Shown here one piece after another: positions 17,152-25,624 of a stretch of DNA of 64,000 nt. The position numbers and the translations under genes are program-made. This stretch comes from Streptomyces durmitorensis (GTDB lineage Bacteria > Actinomycetota > Actinomycetes > Streptomycetales > Streptomycetaceae). The notes under the pieces are model-generated. The model searched no databases, had not been told where the DNA came from, and saw only the letters and a list, made by a program, of their open reading frames with translations. The stretch spans positions 1,612,001-1,676,000 of the forward strand of contig NZ_CP097289.1 of assembly GCF_023498005.1 (NCBI RefSeq), written 5' to 3'. Every line of letters starts with the position of its first letter. Within the stretch, counting starts at the first letter, position 1.

Positions 17152-18399
17152 ATGCCAGCAGTGCCAACCGTGCCGGCGGTTCCCGTCGCGCCCGTCGCCG
17201 TTCCCCCCACCCCCCTGCTCTCCCTCACCTGGACCGACCACATCACCGGCCACAGGGGTTTTCTGGTCATCGACCGTCTCGTCCGCGGTGTCTGCAGCGG
17301 CGGCCTGCGGATGCGCCCCGGCTGCACCCTCGACGAGGTCACGGGTCTGGCCCGCGGGATGACGATGAAGGAGGCCCTGCACTACGACCCGAGCGCCCGC
17401 TACATCCCGCTCGGCGGCGCCAAGGGCGGCATCGACTGCGATCCGCGCGCCCCGGAGGCGTACGACGTCCTGGTGCGCTACCTGAGGGCGATGCGCCCAT
17501 ACGTCGAGAGCTCCTGGACGACGGGCGAGGATCTGGGCCTGACGCAGGACCTGGTCGACAGGGCGGCAGCGGAAGCAGGCCTGATCTCCTGTGTCCAGGC
17601 CGTCTACCCGCTCCTGGACGACGAGGCGGCGGCCCGTCGGCGCCTGGCGGACGCGTTCGCCGTGGAGGTCGACGGGATCGGCCTGGACGAGCTGGTCGGC
17701 GGCCACGGAGTCGCCGAAGCGGTCCTCGCGGCGCTGGACCGCGCGGGTCACGCGCGCGCGGGCGCGCGCGTGGCCGTGCAGGGCCTGGGCACCATGGGCG
17801 GCGCGACCGCCCGTTTCCTCACGCGCGCGGGGCTGAGCGTGGTGGCCGTCGCCGATGTCCAGGGCACGATCGCCAACCCGGCGGGACTCGACGTGGAGGC
17901 GCTGCTCGCCGCCCGCGACGCGCACGGCACGGTGGACCGCTCGGTCCTGCGCCCCGGCGACCGCGAGCTGCCGGGCGAGGCCTGGCTGTCCACGGAGGCG
18001 GAGATCCTGGTCCCCGCCGCGGTGTCGTACACGATCAACCAGGTGAACCAGGCGCGGATCACGGCCCGTTGGATAGCGGAGGCGGCCAACATGCCGGTCC
18101 TGCCTCAGGCGGAGCGGCTCCTCGCGGAGCGCGGCGTCACCGTCCTGCCGGACGTCGTGGTGAACTCCGGTACCAACGCCTGGTGGTGGTGGACGCTCTT
18201 CGGCGACATCGGGGCCGACGCGGACGAGGCCTTCGCGCACACGCGCCGCTCGATGCGGGCCCTGGTCGACGTGGTGCTGCGCCGCGCGGAGGCGGACGGC
18301 ACGACGCCGCGCGCCGCGGCCCACGCGCTGGTGGCCGACCGTCTGCCGTTGATCGGAGAGCGATTCGGCTGGTACGGCCCGCAGCCGGGAGGTCGGTAG
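17152..18399 (+). CDS. Glu/Leu/Phe/Val dehydrogenase family protein
   Basis: 415 aa from the ATG at 17152 with AGGAG upstream. The N-terminal catalytic domain has GGLRMRPGCTLDEVTGLARG, then MTMKEA and PLGGAKGGIDCDP, which hold the substrate and catalytic lysines of ELFV dehydrogenases. A Rossmann domain follows (VAVQGLGTMGGATARFL). It should oxidatively deaminate a hydrophobic or acidic amino acid with NAD(P); at 415 aa it is nearer glutamate dehydrogenase length than leucine dehydrogenase, so the substrate is open. It is followed after 10 bp by a TetR regulator, and a dyad covers its ribosome binding site. Confidence 0.9.
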   Translation: MPAVPTVPAVPVAPVAVPPTPLLSLTWTDHITGHRGFLVIDRLVRGVCSGGLRMRPGCTLDEVTGLARGMTMKEALHYDPSARYIPLGGAKGGIDCDPRAPEAYDVLVRYLRAMRPYVESSWTTGEDLGLTQDLVDRAAAEAGLISCVQAVYPLLDDEAAARRRLADAFAVEVDGIGLDELVGGHGVAEAVLAALDRAGHARAGARVAVQGLGTMGGATARFLTRAGLSVVAVADVQGTIANPAGLDVEALLAARDAHGTVDRSVLRPGDRELPGEAWLSTEAEILVPAAVSYTINQVNQARITARWIAEAANMPVLPQAERLLAERGVTVLPDVVVNSGTNAWWWWTLFGDIGADADEAFAHTRRSMRALVDVVLRRAEADGTTPRAAAHALVADRLPLIGERFGWYGPQPGGR

Positions 18400-18409
18400 G
18401 CTGCCCGGC

Positions 18410-19024
18410 GTGGCGAGAGTGCGGTTGAGCGTGGCGGAACGGCGGGCGGAGCTCCTTGCCGCCACCGTCGAGCAGATCGAGGTGCGTGGCGTGGCGGCCG
18501 TGCGCATCGCGGACGTGGCCGCGGCGCTCGGGGTGAGCAACGCGCTGGTCCTGTACCACTTCTCCACGAAGGAGAAGCTGGTGGCAGCCGCCTTCACACA
18601 CGCGGCGGAGGGCGACCTCGCCCATCTCCGCGCCCTCCTGAGCCGCCGCACGACGGCCCTGCGCCGCCTGCGCGCCGCCGTCCGCTGGTACGCCCCCACG
18701 GGCCAGGCCAAGGGCTGGCGCCTCTGGATCGAGGGCTGGTCCGCCGCCCTGCGCGAACCCACTCTGCGTACGGTGACGCGCGAGCTGGACCAGCAGTGGA
18801 AGGCCGCACTGACCGAGGTCATCGGAGAAGGCGTCGCCGCGGGCGAGTTCTCCTGCCCCGACCCCCGGAACACGGCTCTGCGCCTCACGGCACTCCTGGA
18901 CGGCCTTGCGGTCCAGATGACGGCGTACGAGGGCACGCTGTCCCGGTCCCGGATGCTGGCCTGGGTGGACGAGGCCCTGACACGGGAGCTCAGTCTGCCC
19001 GCGGCCGGCCCGCCGGCAGGCTGA
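18410..19024 (+). CDS. TetR/AcrR family regulator (BetI-like C-terminus)
   Basis: 204 aa from the GTG at 18410. The N-terminal HTH is residues about 30-52 (AVRIADVAAALGVSNALVLY). The C-terminal half resembles BetI-type ligand domains (WRLWIEGWSAALREPTLR; RLTALLDGLAVQMTAYEG). It is 10 bp downstream of the dehydrogenase gene in the same operon and probably controls it through the dyad at 17115-17144. It ends at a hairpin terminator. Confidence 0.88.
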   Translation: MARVRLSVAERRAELLAATVEQIEVRGVAAVRIADVAAALGVSNALVLYHFSTKEKLVAAAFTHAAEGDLAHLRALLSRRTTALRRLRAAVRWYAPTGQAKGWRLWIEGWSAALREPTLRTVTRELDQQWKAALTEVIGEGVAAGEFSCPDPRNTALRLTALLDGLAVQMTAYEGTLSRSRMLAWVDEALTRELSLPAAGPPAG

Positions 19025-19037
19025 CCGGACGCAACGA

Positions 19038-19073
19038 AGCCGCCTGCCCGGTTTCCCCCGAGGGCAGACGGCT
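19038..19073. terminator. Hairpin terminator shared by TetR gene (+) and tRNA-like RNA (-)
   Basis: AGCCGCCTGCCC (19038-19049) pairs with GGGCAGACGGCT (19062-19073) across a 12-nt loop with one G-T pair. It lies 14 bp after the TetR stop and 8 bp beyond the trailer of the minus-strand tRNA-like locus, so it can end both transcripts. Confidence 0.75.
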
Positions 19074-19080
19074 CGCGCGA

Positions 19081-19221
19081 GGTGTCCAGAGATCGAAGTC
19101 GGTGCGGGTGAACAAAAGGTGCTCTGCCAACTGAGCTACGCCGACCCGAAGTCGACGACGGGACTCGAACCCGCGACCGCCTCATCAAAGGAAGTAACCC
19201 GCGCCTTCGCACCTGGACGCC
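19081..19221 (-). ncRNA. Circularly permuted tRNA-like RNA (3' half precedes 5' half)
   Basis: Read on the minus strand, the tRNA 3' half comes first: anticodon-arm strand GAGG (19183-19180), variable loop, T stem GCGGG, loop TTCGAGT, T stem CCCGT, then acceptor strand CGTCGAC (19157-19151). A 5-nt loop TTCGG leads straight into the 5' half: acceptor GTCGGCG (19145-19139), TA, D stem GCTC/GAGC with loop AGTTGGCA, then CCTTTT. The acceptor strands pair at all seven positions (one G-U). Leader and trailer also pair outside the halves: GCGGGT/ACCCGC, CGAAG/CTTCG, and GGCGTCCAG/CTGGACACC with one mismatch. CTTTGAT before GAGG looks like an anticodon loop (UUG), but how the halves would be joined, and so the anticodon, is uncertain. 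No CCA is encoded. A terminator follows. Confidence 0.7.
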
Positions 19222-19264
19222 TTCACCGTAGCGATCTCCGCCCACGGAGGCATCAGGTTTTCCC

Positions 19265-20083
19265 TCAGGACGCCGACTCGATGTGCATCCTGACGGTGTA
19301 CGGGTCCACGCTGCCCTTCGCCTCCACATGGTCGCCCGACGACTCCCCCCGCAGCCGTCGCCCGAACCACGGCACCAGGTACTCGCGCGCCCAGTTGATG
19401 TCGTCGCGCCGCACCTCGAGCGTGCCGCGCGGCGGCTCCGGGGGCCACGGCTGGTCCGGGTCCGCGGGGACCTCGAGGCCGAGGACCTGGGCGGCGCGCA
19501 GTGCCACGCGCGTGTGCCCCTCGGCCGAGAGGTGCAGCCGGTCGCCGTCCCAGGCGCGGCGGTCCTGGATGGTCTTGAGGGACCACAGGTCGAGGACCGG
19601 GCAGCCGTAGCGGTCGGCGATCGCCCGCACATGGCCGTTGTACGTGGCGATCTTGCCGCGCAGGTGCTTGAGGACCGGCACCCCGCGGGTGTCGAAGCCC
19701 GTGGTCACCATGACGGTGCCGACCGCCGACGTGAGGTCGACGACGGCCCGCTCGAAGCGTTCGGCGACCTCGTCCGGGTCGGTGCCGGGACGGATGATGT
19801 CGTTGCCGCCCGCGCAGAACGACAGGAAGTCCGGGCCCATCTTCTTGGCCAGGGGCACCTGGTCCGCGACGACCTGGTCGAGCAGCTTGCCGCGCACGGC
19901 GAGGTTGGCGTACCGGAAGGTGTGCTCCGGCATCCGGTCGTCGAGCAGTACGGCAAGACGGTCGGCCCAGCCGACGAACGTTCCGTCCGGGCCGGGGTCC
20001 CCCACGCCTTCGGTGAAGCTGTCGCCGACCGCTGCGTAGGAGGTGAATGTGTCAGGGATGAAGGATGTCGACTCTGCTCTCAC
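19265..20083 (-). CDS. SGNH/GDSL hydrolase family protein
   Basis: 272 aa from the GTG at 20083. Block I is AVGDSFTEG with nucleophile S22 near the N-terminus; block II is NLAVRG; block III is FCAGGNDI; block V is WDGDRLHLSAEGH, giving the D-x-x-H pair. There is no signal peptide, so it is a cytoplasmic esterase or lipase-like enzyme. The C-terminal 60 residues (INWAREYLVPWFGRRLRG) extend past the minimal fold, as in many actinobacterial members. It ends 44 bp upstream of the paired leader of the tRNA-like locus, which may be read from the same transcript. Confidence 0.9.
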   Translation of the reverse strand: MRAESTSFIPDTFTSYAAVGDSFTEGVGDPGPDGTFVGWADRLAVLLDDRMPEHTFRYANLAVRGKLLDQVVADQVPLAKKMGPDFLSFCAGGNDIIRPGTDPDEVAERFERAVVDLTSAVGTVMVTTGFDTRGVPVLKHLRGKIATYNGHVRAIADRYGCPVLDLWSLKTIQDRRAWDGDRLHLSAEGHTRVALRAAQVLGLEVPADPDQPWPPEPPRGTLEVRRDDINWAREYLVPWFGRRLRGESSGDHVEAKGSVDPYTVRMHIESAS

Positions 20084-20206
20084 GTCGTCATATCTTTCAC
20101 CTCCCTAAGTGACCTACGCCACCGTAGGGAGGGGTTGACGGGGGGTGAGATAAGCCACCGGTCAAGATTCGTCCAAGCCAGGAATACACAGCGGGTTCCG
20201 CGCCAC

Positions 20207-22297
20207 TCATACACGGCGGAAGCGGAACACCGCCGCGTCCAGGTCCCCGCGCAGCCCGGTCCGCAGGCCGTGGTGCAGGAGCACCGCGCCCCGGTGGACC
20301 TGCCCCGTCTCCTGACAGACGTACGTCGCCGTGGAGTCGAGCCCCCGCAGCCGCACCCGGGGCGGCTCCTCCCCGTGGGCCTGGGCCCGCAGCCACGCGA
20401 GGACCACGACCTCGTCGCCGTGGACGTACTGCACCGCGCTCAGCGGCTCCGACGGCGGGCGCAGCCGGTGGAGGTCCCCGAGCTGCACCACGGGCCTGAT
20501 CTCCTTGTAGAGCCTGACCCAGTCGGCCGCTTCGGCGAGCTCGTCCGCACTCCACTCCATGAGGTCGCCGCCGATGCCGAGCACCCCCGCCAGCGCGCTC
20601 ACGAAGCGGAAGCGCAACGTGCTGCCCCGGTCGTTGAGCTGGGTGTTCGGGCTGTCCGTCACCCAGGCGGCCATGACCCGCGCCGGGTGCACCTGGCTGA
20701 AGCCGTCCTGGATGGCGAGCCGGTCCAGAGGGTCGGTGTTGTCGGAGGTCCACACCTGGTCGGTGCGGGAGAGGATCCCCAGGTCGATCCGGCCACCACC
20801 GCCCGAGCAGGACTCGAAGGCGACGGAGGGATGCGCGGCCCGCAGGCGGTCCAACAGACCGTAGAGAGCGTGCACATGGGCGTTCCAGATCCCTTGCGGA
20901 TAGCGTTCGCCCGGCCAGCCCGGGTCGGTGAAGCTGCGGTTGAAGTCCCACTTCACGTAGTCGATCGGCGCACTGGAGAGGAGCGCGTCGAGCTGCTGCC
21001 ACAGATGCTCCTGGACGTCCGCGCGGGCGAGGTTGAGCACCAGCTGGTTGCGGAACTCCGTGCGCGTACGGCCGGGTTGGTGCTGCACCCAGTCGGGGTG
21101 CGCCCGGTAGAGATCACTGTCGGGGTTGACCATCTCCGGTTCCACCCAGATCCCGAACCGCATGCCGAGCGCGTGCACGTCGTCGGCGAGCGGCTTGAGG
21201 CCGCCGGGGAAGCGGTCCGGGTTGGGCGTCCAGTCACCGAGCCCGGCCCGGTCGCTGACGCGCTGCCCGAACCACGCGTCGTCCACCACGAACAGCTCGA
21301 CCCCCATCGCAGCGGCCCGCCCGGCGAGCGCCCGCTGCTGGTCCTCGGAGATGTCGAACCGGGTGGCCTCCCAGGAGTTGTAGAGCACGGGCCGCGGCAC
21401 GTCGGCGTCCGGGATCACGTGCGCGCGCTGATAGGCGTGCCAGGCCCGGCTCGCCCCGCCGAAGCCGCCGTCGCTCCACAGCCCGGCGAAGACCGGCGTC
21501 ACCGTCTCGGCGCCGGGCGCGAGCAGCTCCTGTCCGGAGTCGTCGTGCCCCCGGCCGCCCGTGATCTGCACCGCGCCGTCCGGGAGTTGACCCACCGCGA
21601 TCCGCCAGGACCCCGACCAGGCGAGCGCGCAGCTGTGGACCTCGCCGTGCTCCTCGGTCGCCCCCTCCGCGTCGAGCGCCACCCAGGGCAGGTGCTGATG
21701 CCCGGTGTGCCCGCGGCGGCTGCCGATGACCTTCTCGCCGTACGTGATCTCCGAGCGCACGAGCCGCGACTCGGCCGCCCAGCGCCCGTGCAGCTGCGAG
21801 AGCCGCCACCGCTCGCGCGAGGGCAGCGTCCAGGTGGCGGAGTCGGCGCGGAGCAGTTCGAGTACGGGTGCGTCCGCGGGCCCTTCGTGACGCAGGACGG
21901 CGAACCGCTCGATGACGTCCCCACGCGTCCGGTAGACGAGCGTGACGCCCAACTGGTGTACGGGGTCGGTGAATTGGACCCGCAGTTCGTCGCGTTCGGC
22001 CACGGATCCCGAGAACCGCCACTCGCTGCCGCGCACCCCGGCGCCCCGTACGCAGAGCGCGGGACGCACGAAGCGCCGCCCGCCCTCGACGGGATACTCC
22101 TCGCGCCCGTCGAGCCGCGACTCGAAGGACCGCTCGGCGGGCAGCGGCTCCGCCGCGAGCGCCTCGGCGTCGGCGAGCCCGATGCGCGGCCCCCAGTGCA
22201 GATGCAGCAGCTCGTCGTCGTCCGTGAGCCGCAGCGCATAACTGCTGGTGGGCCCGGAGAGCAGCCACGTACGCCCGTCTTCGCCGACCTCGATCAT
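20207..22297 (-). CDS. Alpha-galactosidase, glycoside hydrolase family 36
   Basis: 696 aa from the ATG at 22297 (MIEVGEDGRT), with GGGGGA upstream; the frame extends further but without homology. An N-terminal beta-supersandwich is followed by the catalytic barrel: LYNSWEATRFD, FVVDDAWFGQR, nucleophile D451 in YVKWDFNRSF, and acid/base D519 in WTSDNTDPLDR. No signal peptide, so it should hydrolyse imported alpha-galactosides in the cytoplasm. No transporter or sugar regulator is adjacent; it stands alone and is divergent from the phosphatase gene. Confidence 0.93.
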   Translation of the reverse strand: MIEVGEDGRTWLLSGPTSSYALRLTDDDELLHLHWGPRIGLADAEALAAEPLPAERSFESRLDGREEYPVEGGRRFVRPALCVRGAGVRGSEWRFSGSVAERDELRVQFTDPVHQLGVTLVYRTRGDVIERFAVLRHEGPADAPVLELLRADSATWTLPSRERWRLSQLHGRWAAESRLVRSEITYGEKVIGSRRGHTGHQHLPWVALDAEGATEEHGEVHSCALAWSGSWRIAVGQLPDGAVQITGGRGHDDSGQELLAPGAETVTPVFAGLWSDGGFGGASRAWHAYQRAHVIPDADVPRPVLYNSWEATRFDISEDQQRALAGRAAAMGVELFVVDDAWFGQRVSDRAGLGDWTPNPDRFPGGLKPLADDVHALGMRFGIWVEPEMVNPDSDLYRAHPDWVQHQPGRTRTEFRNQLVLNLARADVQEHLWQQLDALLSSAPIDYVKWDFNRSFTDPGWPGERYPQGIWNAHVHALYGLLDRLRAAHPSVAFESCSGGGGRIDLGILSRTDQVWTSDNTDPLDRLAIQDGFSQVHPARVMAAWVTDSPNTQLNDRGSTLRFRFVSALAGVLGIGGDLMEWSADELAEAADWVRLYKEIRPVVQLGDLHRLRPPSEPLSAVQYVHGDEVVVLAWLRAQAHGEEPPRVRLRGLDSTATYVCQETGQVHRGAVLLHHGLRTGLRGDLDAAVFRFRRV

Positions 22298-22381
22298 CAA
22301 TCCCCCACAGACACGGACACGGATCCGACACGAAACGAACAGGCACGCACGCCTGCGCACATCATCGAGGCACACCACCTG

Positions 22382-22417
22382 TGAGGCAACGCATCTGCAC
22401 CAGCAGTGATTGCCTCA
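22382..22417. promoter_or_regulatory. Paired half-sites TGAGGCAA ... TTGCCTCA upstream of the phosphatase
   Basis: TGAGGCAA (22382-22389) and TTGCCTCA (22410-22417) are the half-sites of the palindromes found at 24177-24211 in front of the XRE-cupin gene, set as inverted copies 20 bp apart. This suggests the same regulator acts here, on the phosphatase or the divergent alpha-galactosidase. Confidence 0.5.
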
Positions 22418-22491
22418 GGAACCCATGTCGTATGGTCGAAGTCGCACCCCCACCGGCGAGTCGCGCCGGCGGCCGGACGGGAGGAGCCCCC

Positions 22492-23298
22492 GTGACGCAG
22501 GAAGTCCCGCCGACGAAGCTGACCGAGCCCGAACTGGCCGGAGTCCGCAACTTCCGTGACGTGGGCGGACTTCCGACCGTGGACGGCCGCCGGGTCCGCC
22601 ACGGCCGGCTCTTCCGCAGCGGACACCTCGCGCACGCAACGGCGTCCGACGCCGCGTTCCTCTCCACCCTCGGTCTGCACACGATCTACGACTTCCGCAA
22701 CGCGGCCGACCAGCGGCTCGAGGGCCCGGACGTCGAGCTGCCCGGCGTACGCAACGTGAACCTTCCGCTGACCGACCCGGCCCACGGCGCCGAGTTCTGG
22801 ACGATGGTGCGCGACGGCGACCTGGACGAGCTGCGGGCGGCGCTCTCCGACGGGCAGGCCGCGGGGCGCCTCTCCGACACGTACCGCGAGATCATCAGGG
22901 ACCGCACCGCCGAGCACAGCCGCGTGCTGCACGACCTTGCCGCCGACAGCGTGCCCGCCCTGATGCACTGCGCCGCGGGCAAGGACCGCGCGGGCCTCTC
23001 CATAGCCGTCACGCTCCTTGCCGTCGGCGTCGAGCGCGACGCCATCGAGGCGGACTACCTGGAGTCGAACGCCACCCACCGCCGCTACAAGGTCCGCCGC
23101 GGCGACGACTCCCCGAGCGCGATGTCCCCCGAGGTCATGCAGCTGCTCAGCCCGCTCTTCGAGGCCCGCGCCGAGTACCTGGCCGCGGCCTTCGAGACGA
23201 TCGAGCAGATCTGGGGCGACACGGAGACCTACCTCGCCGAGGGCCTCAAGGTGACCCCGGAGATCCGCGAGCGGCTGCGCGAGCACCTCCTGGACTGA
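22492..23298 (+). CDS. Tyrosine-protein phosphatase (DSP-like, Y_phosphatase3)
   Basis: 268 aa from the GTG at 22492, which has GAGGAG 5-6 nt upstream. The N-terminal FRDVGGLPTVDG and GRLFRSGHLAHA and the P-loop HCAAGKDRAG (C160, R166) are the signature of the Mycobacterium PtpB type of phosphatase, whose HCxxGKDR loop acts on phosphotyrosine and in some members on phosphoinositides. It is cytoplasmic. Half-sites for the XRE-cupin regulator lie just upstream, and it converges with that regulator's small partner gene (16-bp gap). Confidence 0.9.
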   Translation: MTQEVPPTKLTEPELAGVRNFRDVGGLPTVDGRRVRHGRLFRSGHLAHATASDAAFLSTLGLHTIYDFRNAADQRLEGPDVELPGVRNVNLPLTDPAHGAEFWTMVRDGDLDELRAALSDGQAAGRLSDTYREIIRDRTAEHSRVLHDLAADSVPALMHCAAGKDRAGLSIAVTLLAVGVERDAIEADYLESNATHRRYKVRRGDDSPSAMSPEVMQLLSPLFEARAEYLAAAFETIEQIWGDTETYLAEGLKVTPEIRERLREHLLD

Positions 23299-23314
23299 GC
23301 GGCCGTGCCCACGG

Positions 23315-23521
23315 CTACTGGTTCTGCGCGCCCAGCGAGAACAGCAGGTAGATGAAGGCCGCGAAGAGGTGGCCGACGGCCACGTAGATGATCAGCCGGA
23401 TCCAGAGCCCGCGGGGCAGCTTCTCCTCCATGGACATCGCCTTCTTGGCGGGCACGGGCGCGGGACCGGGAACGGGCACCGAATCCGTCCGGTCCGGCTG
23501 CTGCGCTTCAGGTTCCGTCAT
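23315..23521 (-). CDS. Small single-pass membrane protein (DUF6126-like)
   Basis: 68 aa. A disordered Pro-rich N-terminus is followed by MEEKLPRGLWIRLII and a single membrane helix (about 45-63) with a short external tail. The sequence fits the DUF6126 family of Streptomyces. Its ATG overlaps the XRE-cupin stop (ATGA), so they are co-translated; the partner of a cupin regulator could be a membrane anchor or a small transporter accessory, but function is unknown. Confidence 0.82.
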   Translation of the reverse strand: MTEPEAQQPDRTDSVPVPGPAPVPAKKAMSMEEKLPRGLWIRLIIYVAVGHLFAAFIYLLFSLGAQNQ

Positions 23522-24156
23522 CGCGGGTCTCCCATGGTGGGGCTGTGCGGGGTCCCGCCGATGCACAGCGCGGTGGCGGGACTCTGCAGCAGGGTGTGGA
23601 CGAAGAGCAGGTCGGTGCCGAGCTGGTCCGCGGCGGCGATCCGGTGCGGGGTCAGCGAGTCGAAGTGCGCGCTGTCCCCGGGCCCGAGCGCGTACGTGGT
23701 GTCGCCGAGCCGCAGCCGAAGGCGCCCCTTCAGGACGTACAGCCATTCCTCGCCCGGGTGGACGCGCACGATGTCGCCCTGCGCCCCGTGCGGCACGTGC
23801 ACCCGCAGGGCCTGCATGCCACGGGCCTGCGCGCCCGCCTGCCAGTAGGTCCAGCCGCCCGCCCGCGTCGGCTCCATGTCCGCGGCGCGGACGATCGCGT
23901 CCCGGTCGGCGGGCGTCTCGCCGAGGAGCTCCGAGACCGTCGTACCGTAGGTGCGGGCCAGTGCGAGCAGCAGAGGCAGGGACGGCTGGCGCTGCCCGGT
24001 CTCCAGGCGCGAGAGATGGGCGGGCGAGAGCCCGGCGTTGCGGGCCGCGGCCTCCAGGGTGAGGGACGCCCGGCGGCGCAGCTCGCGCAGCTGGGGCGCG
24101 ACGGCCGGCAGCGCTTCTGCCGCCTGTGGCGGCTCGACGGGCTCAGCGGTACTCAT
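23518..24156 (-). CDS. XRE family transcriptional regulator with C-terminal cupin domain
   Basis: 212 aa. HTH_XRE spans about residues 22-76 (LTLEAAARNAGLSPAHLSRL). A cupin_2 barrel spans about 120-190 (VHPGEEWLYVLKGRLRLRLG, then GDSAHFDSLTPHRI). Such regulators usually sense a small polar ligand or metal in the cupin. It is followed by the coupled DUF6126-like gene and preceded by two perfect palindromes, so it is very likely autoregulated. Its place next to the hopanoid operon matches what I recall of other Streptomyces, but a role in hopanoid control is unproven. Confidence 0.92.
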   Translation of the reverse strand: MSTAEPVEPPQAAEALPAVAPQLRELRRRASLTLEAAARNAGLSPAHLSRLETGQRQPSLPLLLALARTYGTTVSELLGETPADRDAIVRAADMEPTRAGGWTYWQAGAQARGMQALRVHVPHGAQGDIVRVHPGEEWLYVLKGRLRLRLGDTTYALGPGDSAHFDSLTPHRIAAADQLGTDLLFVHTLLQSPATALCIGGTPHSPTMGDPR

Positions 24157-24176
24157 GCCTCGATTGAGCCAGGCGC

Positions 24177-24211
24177 TTGCCTCTGAGGCAACATTTTTGC
24201 CTCAGAGGCAA
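24177..24211. promoter_or_regulatory. Double palindromic operator of the XRE-cupin regulator
   Basis: TTGCCTCTGAGGCAA (24177-24191) and TTGCCTCAGAGGCAA (24197-24211) are perfect 7+1+7 dyads whose centres are 20 bp apart, about two helical turns. They lie 21 bp upstream of the regulator ATG, between it and the 3' end of the hopanoid operon. Confidence 0.8.
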
Positions 24212-24238
24212 AGGCCACGGTCCCGGTACGCGACCACC

Positions 24239-25624
24239 TCAGCGGTTCGCGACCGCCTGCTTCACCAGCGTCTTCCCGAAGTCCCACATCAGCGTGCCGC
24301 CGCTGTGCGCCTCGTCCATCACCTCGGTGAAGGCCTCCACGAACCGGTCGACCTCCCGCTCCCCGATGGTCAGCGGCGGGATCAGCTTGATGACCTCCAG
24401 ATGGTCGCCGGAGACCTGGGTGAGGATGCGGTGCTTCTGCAACAGCGGCACGACCACCATCTGCGCGAAGAGCCCCTTGCGCGCCGCCTGGAGCATCGTC
24501 CAACGGCTGCGCAGCTTCAGCGACTTGGGGCGCCCGAACTCGATGCCGACCATCAGGCCCCGGCCGCGCACCTCGCTCAGGAGCTCATAGCGGTCGACGA
24601 GCGCGCCGAGCCGCGACTTCAGGAGTTCGCCGGTCACGCGCGCGTTCGCGACGATCTCCTCGTCCTCCATGACGGACAGGACCGCGAGCCCGGCCGCCAT
24701 GGCCTGCGCGTTGGACCCGAAGCTCGCCGAATGCACGAGCACCCGGTCCATGGACGAGTAGACCTTCTTGAAGATCCAGTCCTTGCCGAGCGTCGCGCCC
24801 ACCGGCACATAGCCGCCCGACAGGGCCTTCGCGACGCACACCAGGTCCGGCTCCACGCCTTCCTCGTGCTGGTAGGCGTAGAAGTCGCCGGTCCTGCCGA
24901 GGCCCGTCTGCACCTCGTCGGCGATCAGCAGCGCCTTGTGCCGGTGAAGGAGCTCCTGGGCGGCGAGCAGATAGCCGGGGGGCGTCGCGTGCACGCCCTT
25001 GCCCTGGATGGGCTCCAGGATGAGCCCGGCCACGTCGCCCTTCGCCAACTCCTTGCGCAGGGCTTCCAGATCACCGAGCGGGACTGCGGTGTCGGGGAGC
25101 AGCGGCGCGAACCCGTCCCGGAAGCCGGACTCGCCGTTGACCGAGAGAGACCCGGTCGTCAGGCCGTGGAAGGCGTGCGTGCAGTACAGCACCCTCGGCC
25201 TGCCCGTCGCGTACCGCGCGAACTTCAGCGCGGTCTCGACGGCCTCCGTGCCGCTGTTGCCGAAGAACACCCGGTCCAGGTGCGGACTGTGGGTGAGCAG
25301 CTGCTCGGCGAGGAGGCCGGGCAGCGGCTGGCAGTCGAAGCGCGTCAGATCGGCGAGCGAGGCGTCCAGGACGTCGTGCAGCGCCTTGCGTACGACGGGG
25401 TGGTGCCGGCCGAGACCCATCACCCCGAAGCCCGCGAGCATGTCGAGGTAGTCGTTGCCGTCCGCGTCCCAGAAGTACGCGCCCTCGGCCCGTTCGTAGA
25501 CCTTGTCGAAGCCGATGGTGTGCAGCATACGCGGCAGTTGATGGTTCAGGTGCCGCGCGTGCAGTTCGTAGCGCTCGGCTCCCCGCTCGGCGAGGAGTCT
25601 GCCGAGGTCGAACTCCTTGGTCAT
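24239..25624 (-). CDS. hpnO: Class III aminotransferase of the hopanoid operon (HpnO-like)
   Basis: 461 aa from the ATG at 25624, which overlaps the dxs stop (TGA within CATGA). Class III PLP fold: [29 protein letters not shown], and the PLP lysine in [11 protein letters not shown]. The N-terminal [20 protein letters not shown] is typical of the long-chain hopanoid aminotransferases. In Streptomyces hopanoid clusters this gene is thought to make aminobacteriohopanetriol from ribosylhopane. It is the last gene of the operon. Confidence 0.85.
   Translation of the reverse strand: MTKEFDLGRLLAERGAERYELHARHLNHQLPRMLHTIGFDKVYERAEGAYFWDADGNDYLDMLAGFGVMGLGRHHPVVRKALHDVLDASLADLTRFDCQPLPGLLAEQLLTHSPHLDRVFFGNSGTEAVETALKFARYATGRPRVLYCTHAFHGLTTGSLSVNGESGFRDGFAPLLPDTAVPLGDLEALRKELAKGDVAGLILEPIQGKGVHATPPGYLLAAQELLHRHKALLIADEVQTGLGRTGDFYAYQHEEGVEPDLVCVAKALSGGYVPVGATLGKDWIFKKVYSSMDRVLVHSASFGSNAQAMAAGLAVLSVMEDEEIVANARVTGELLKSRLGALVDRYELLSEVRGRGLMVGIEFGRPKSLKLRSRWTMLQAARKGLFAQMVVVPLLQKHRILTQVSGDHLEVIKLIPPLTIGEREVDRFVEAFTEVMDEAHSGGTLMWDFGKTLVKQAVANR

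Noticed and set aside
19117..19186. Ordinary tRNA gene, or two neighbouring normal tRNA genes
   Set aside because: Neither half is complete, the order is reversed for either strand, and the two acceptor strands pair with each other, so a normal tRNA call does not fit.
19283..22384. Open frame of more than 1000 codons on the plus strand
   Set aside because: It is antisense to the SGNH hydrolase and alpha-galactosidase genes, is rich in Arg/Gly/Pro repeats, and has no domain. In high-GC DNA the opposite strand often lacks stops.
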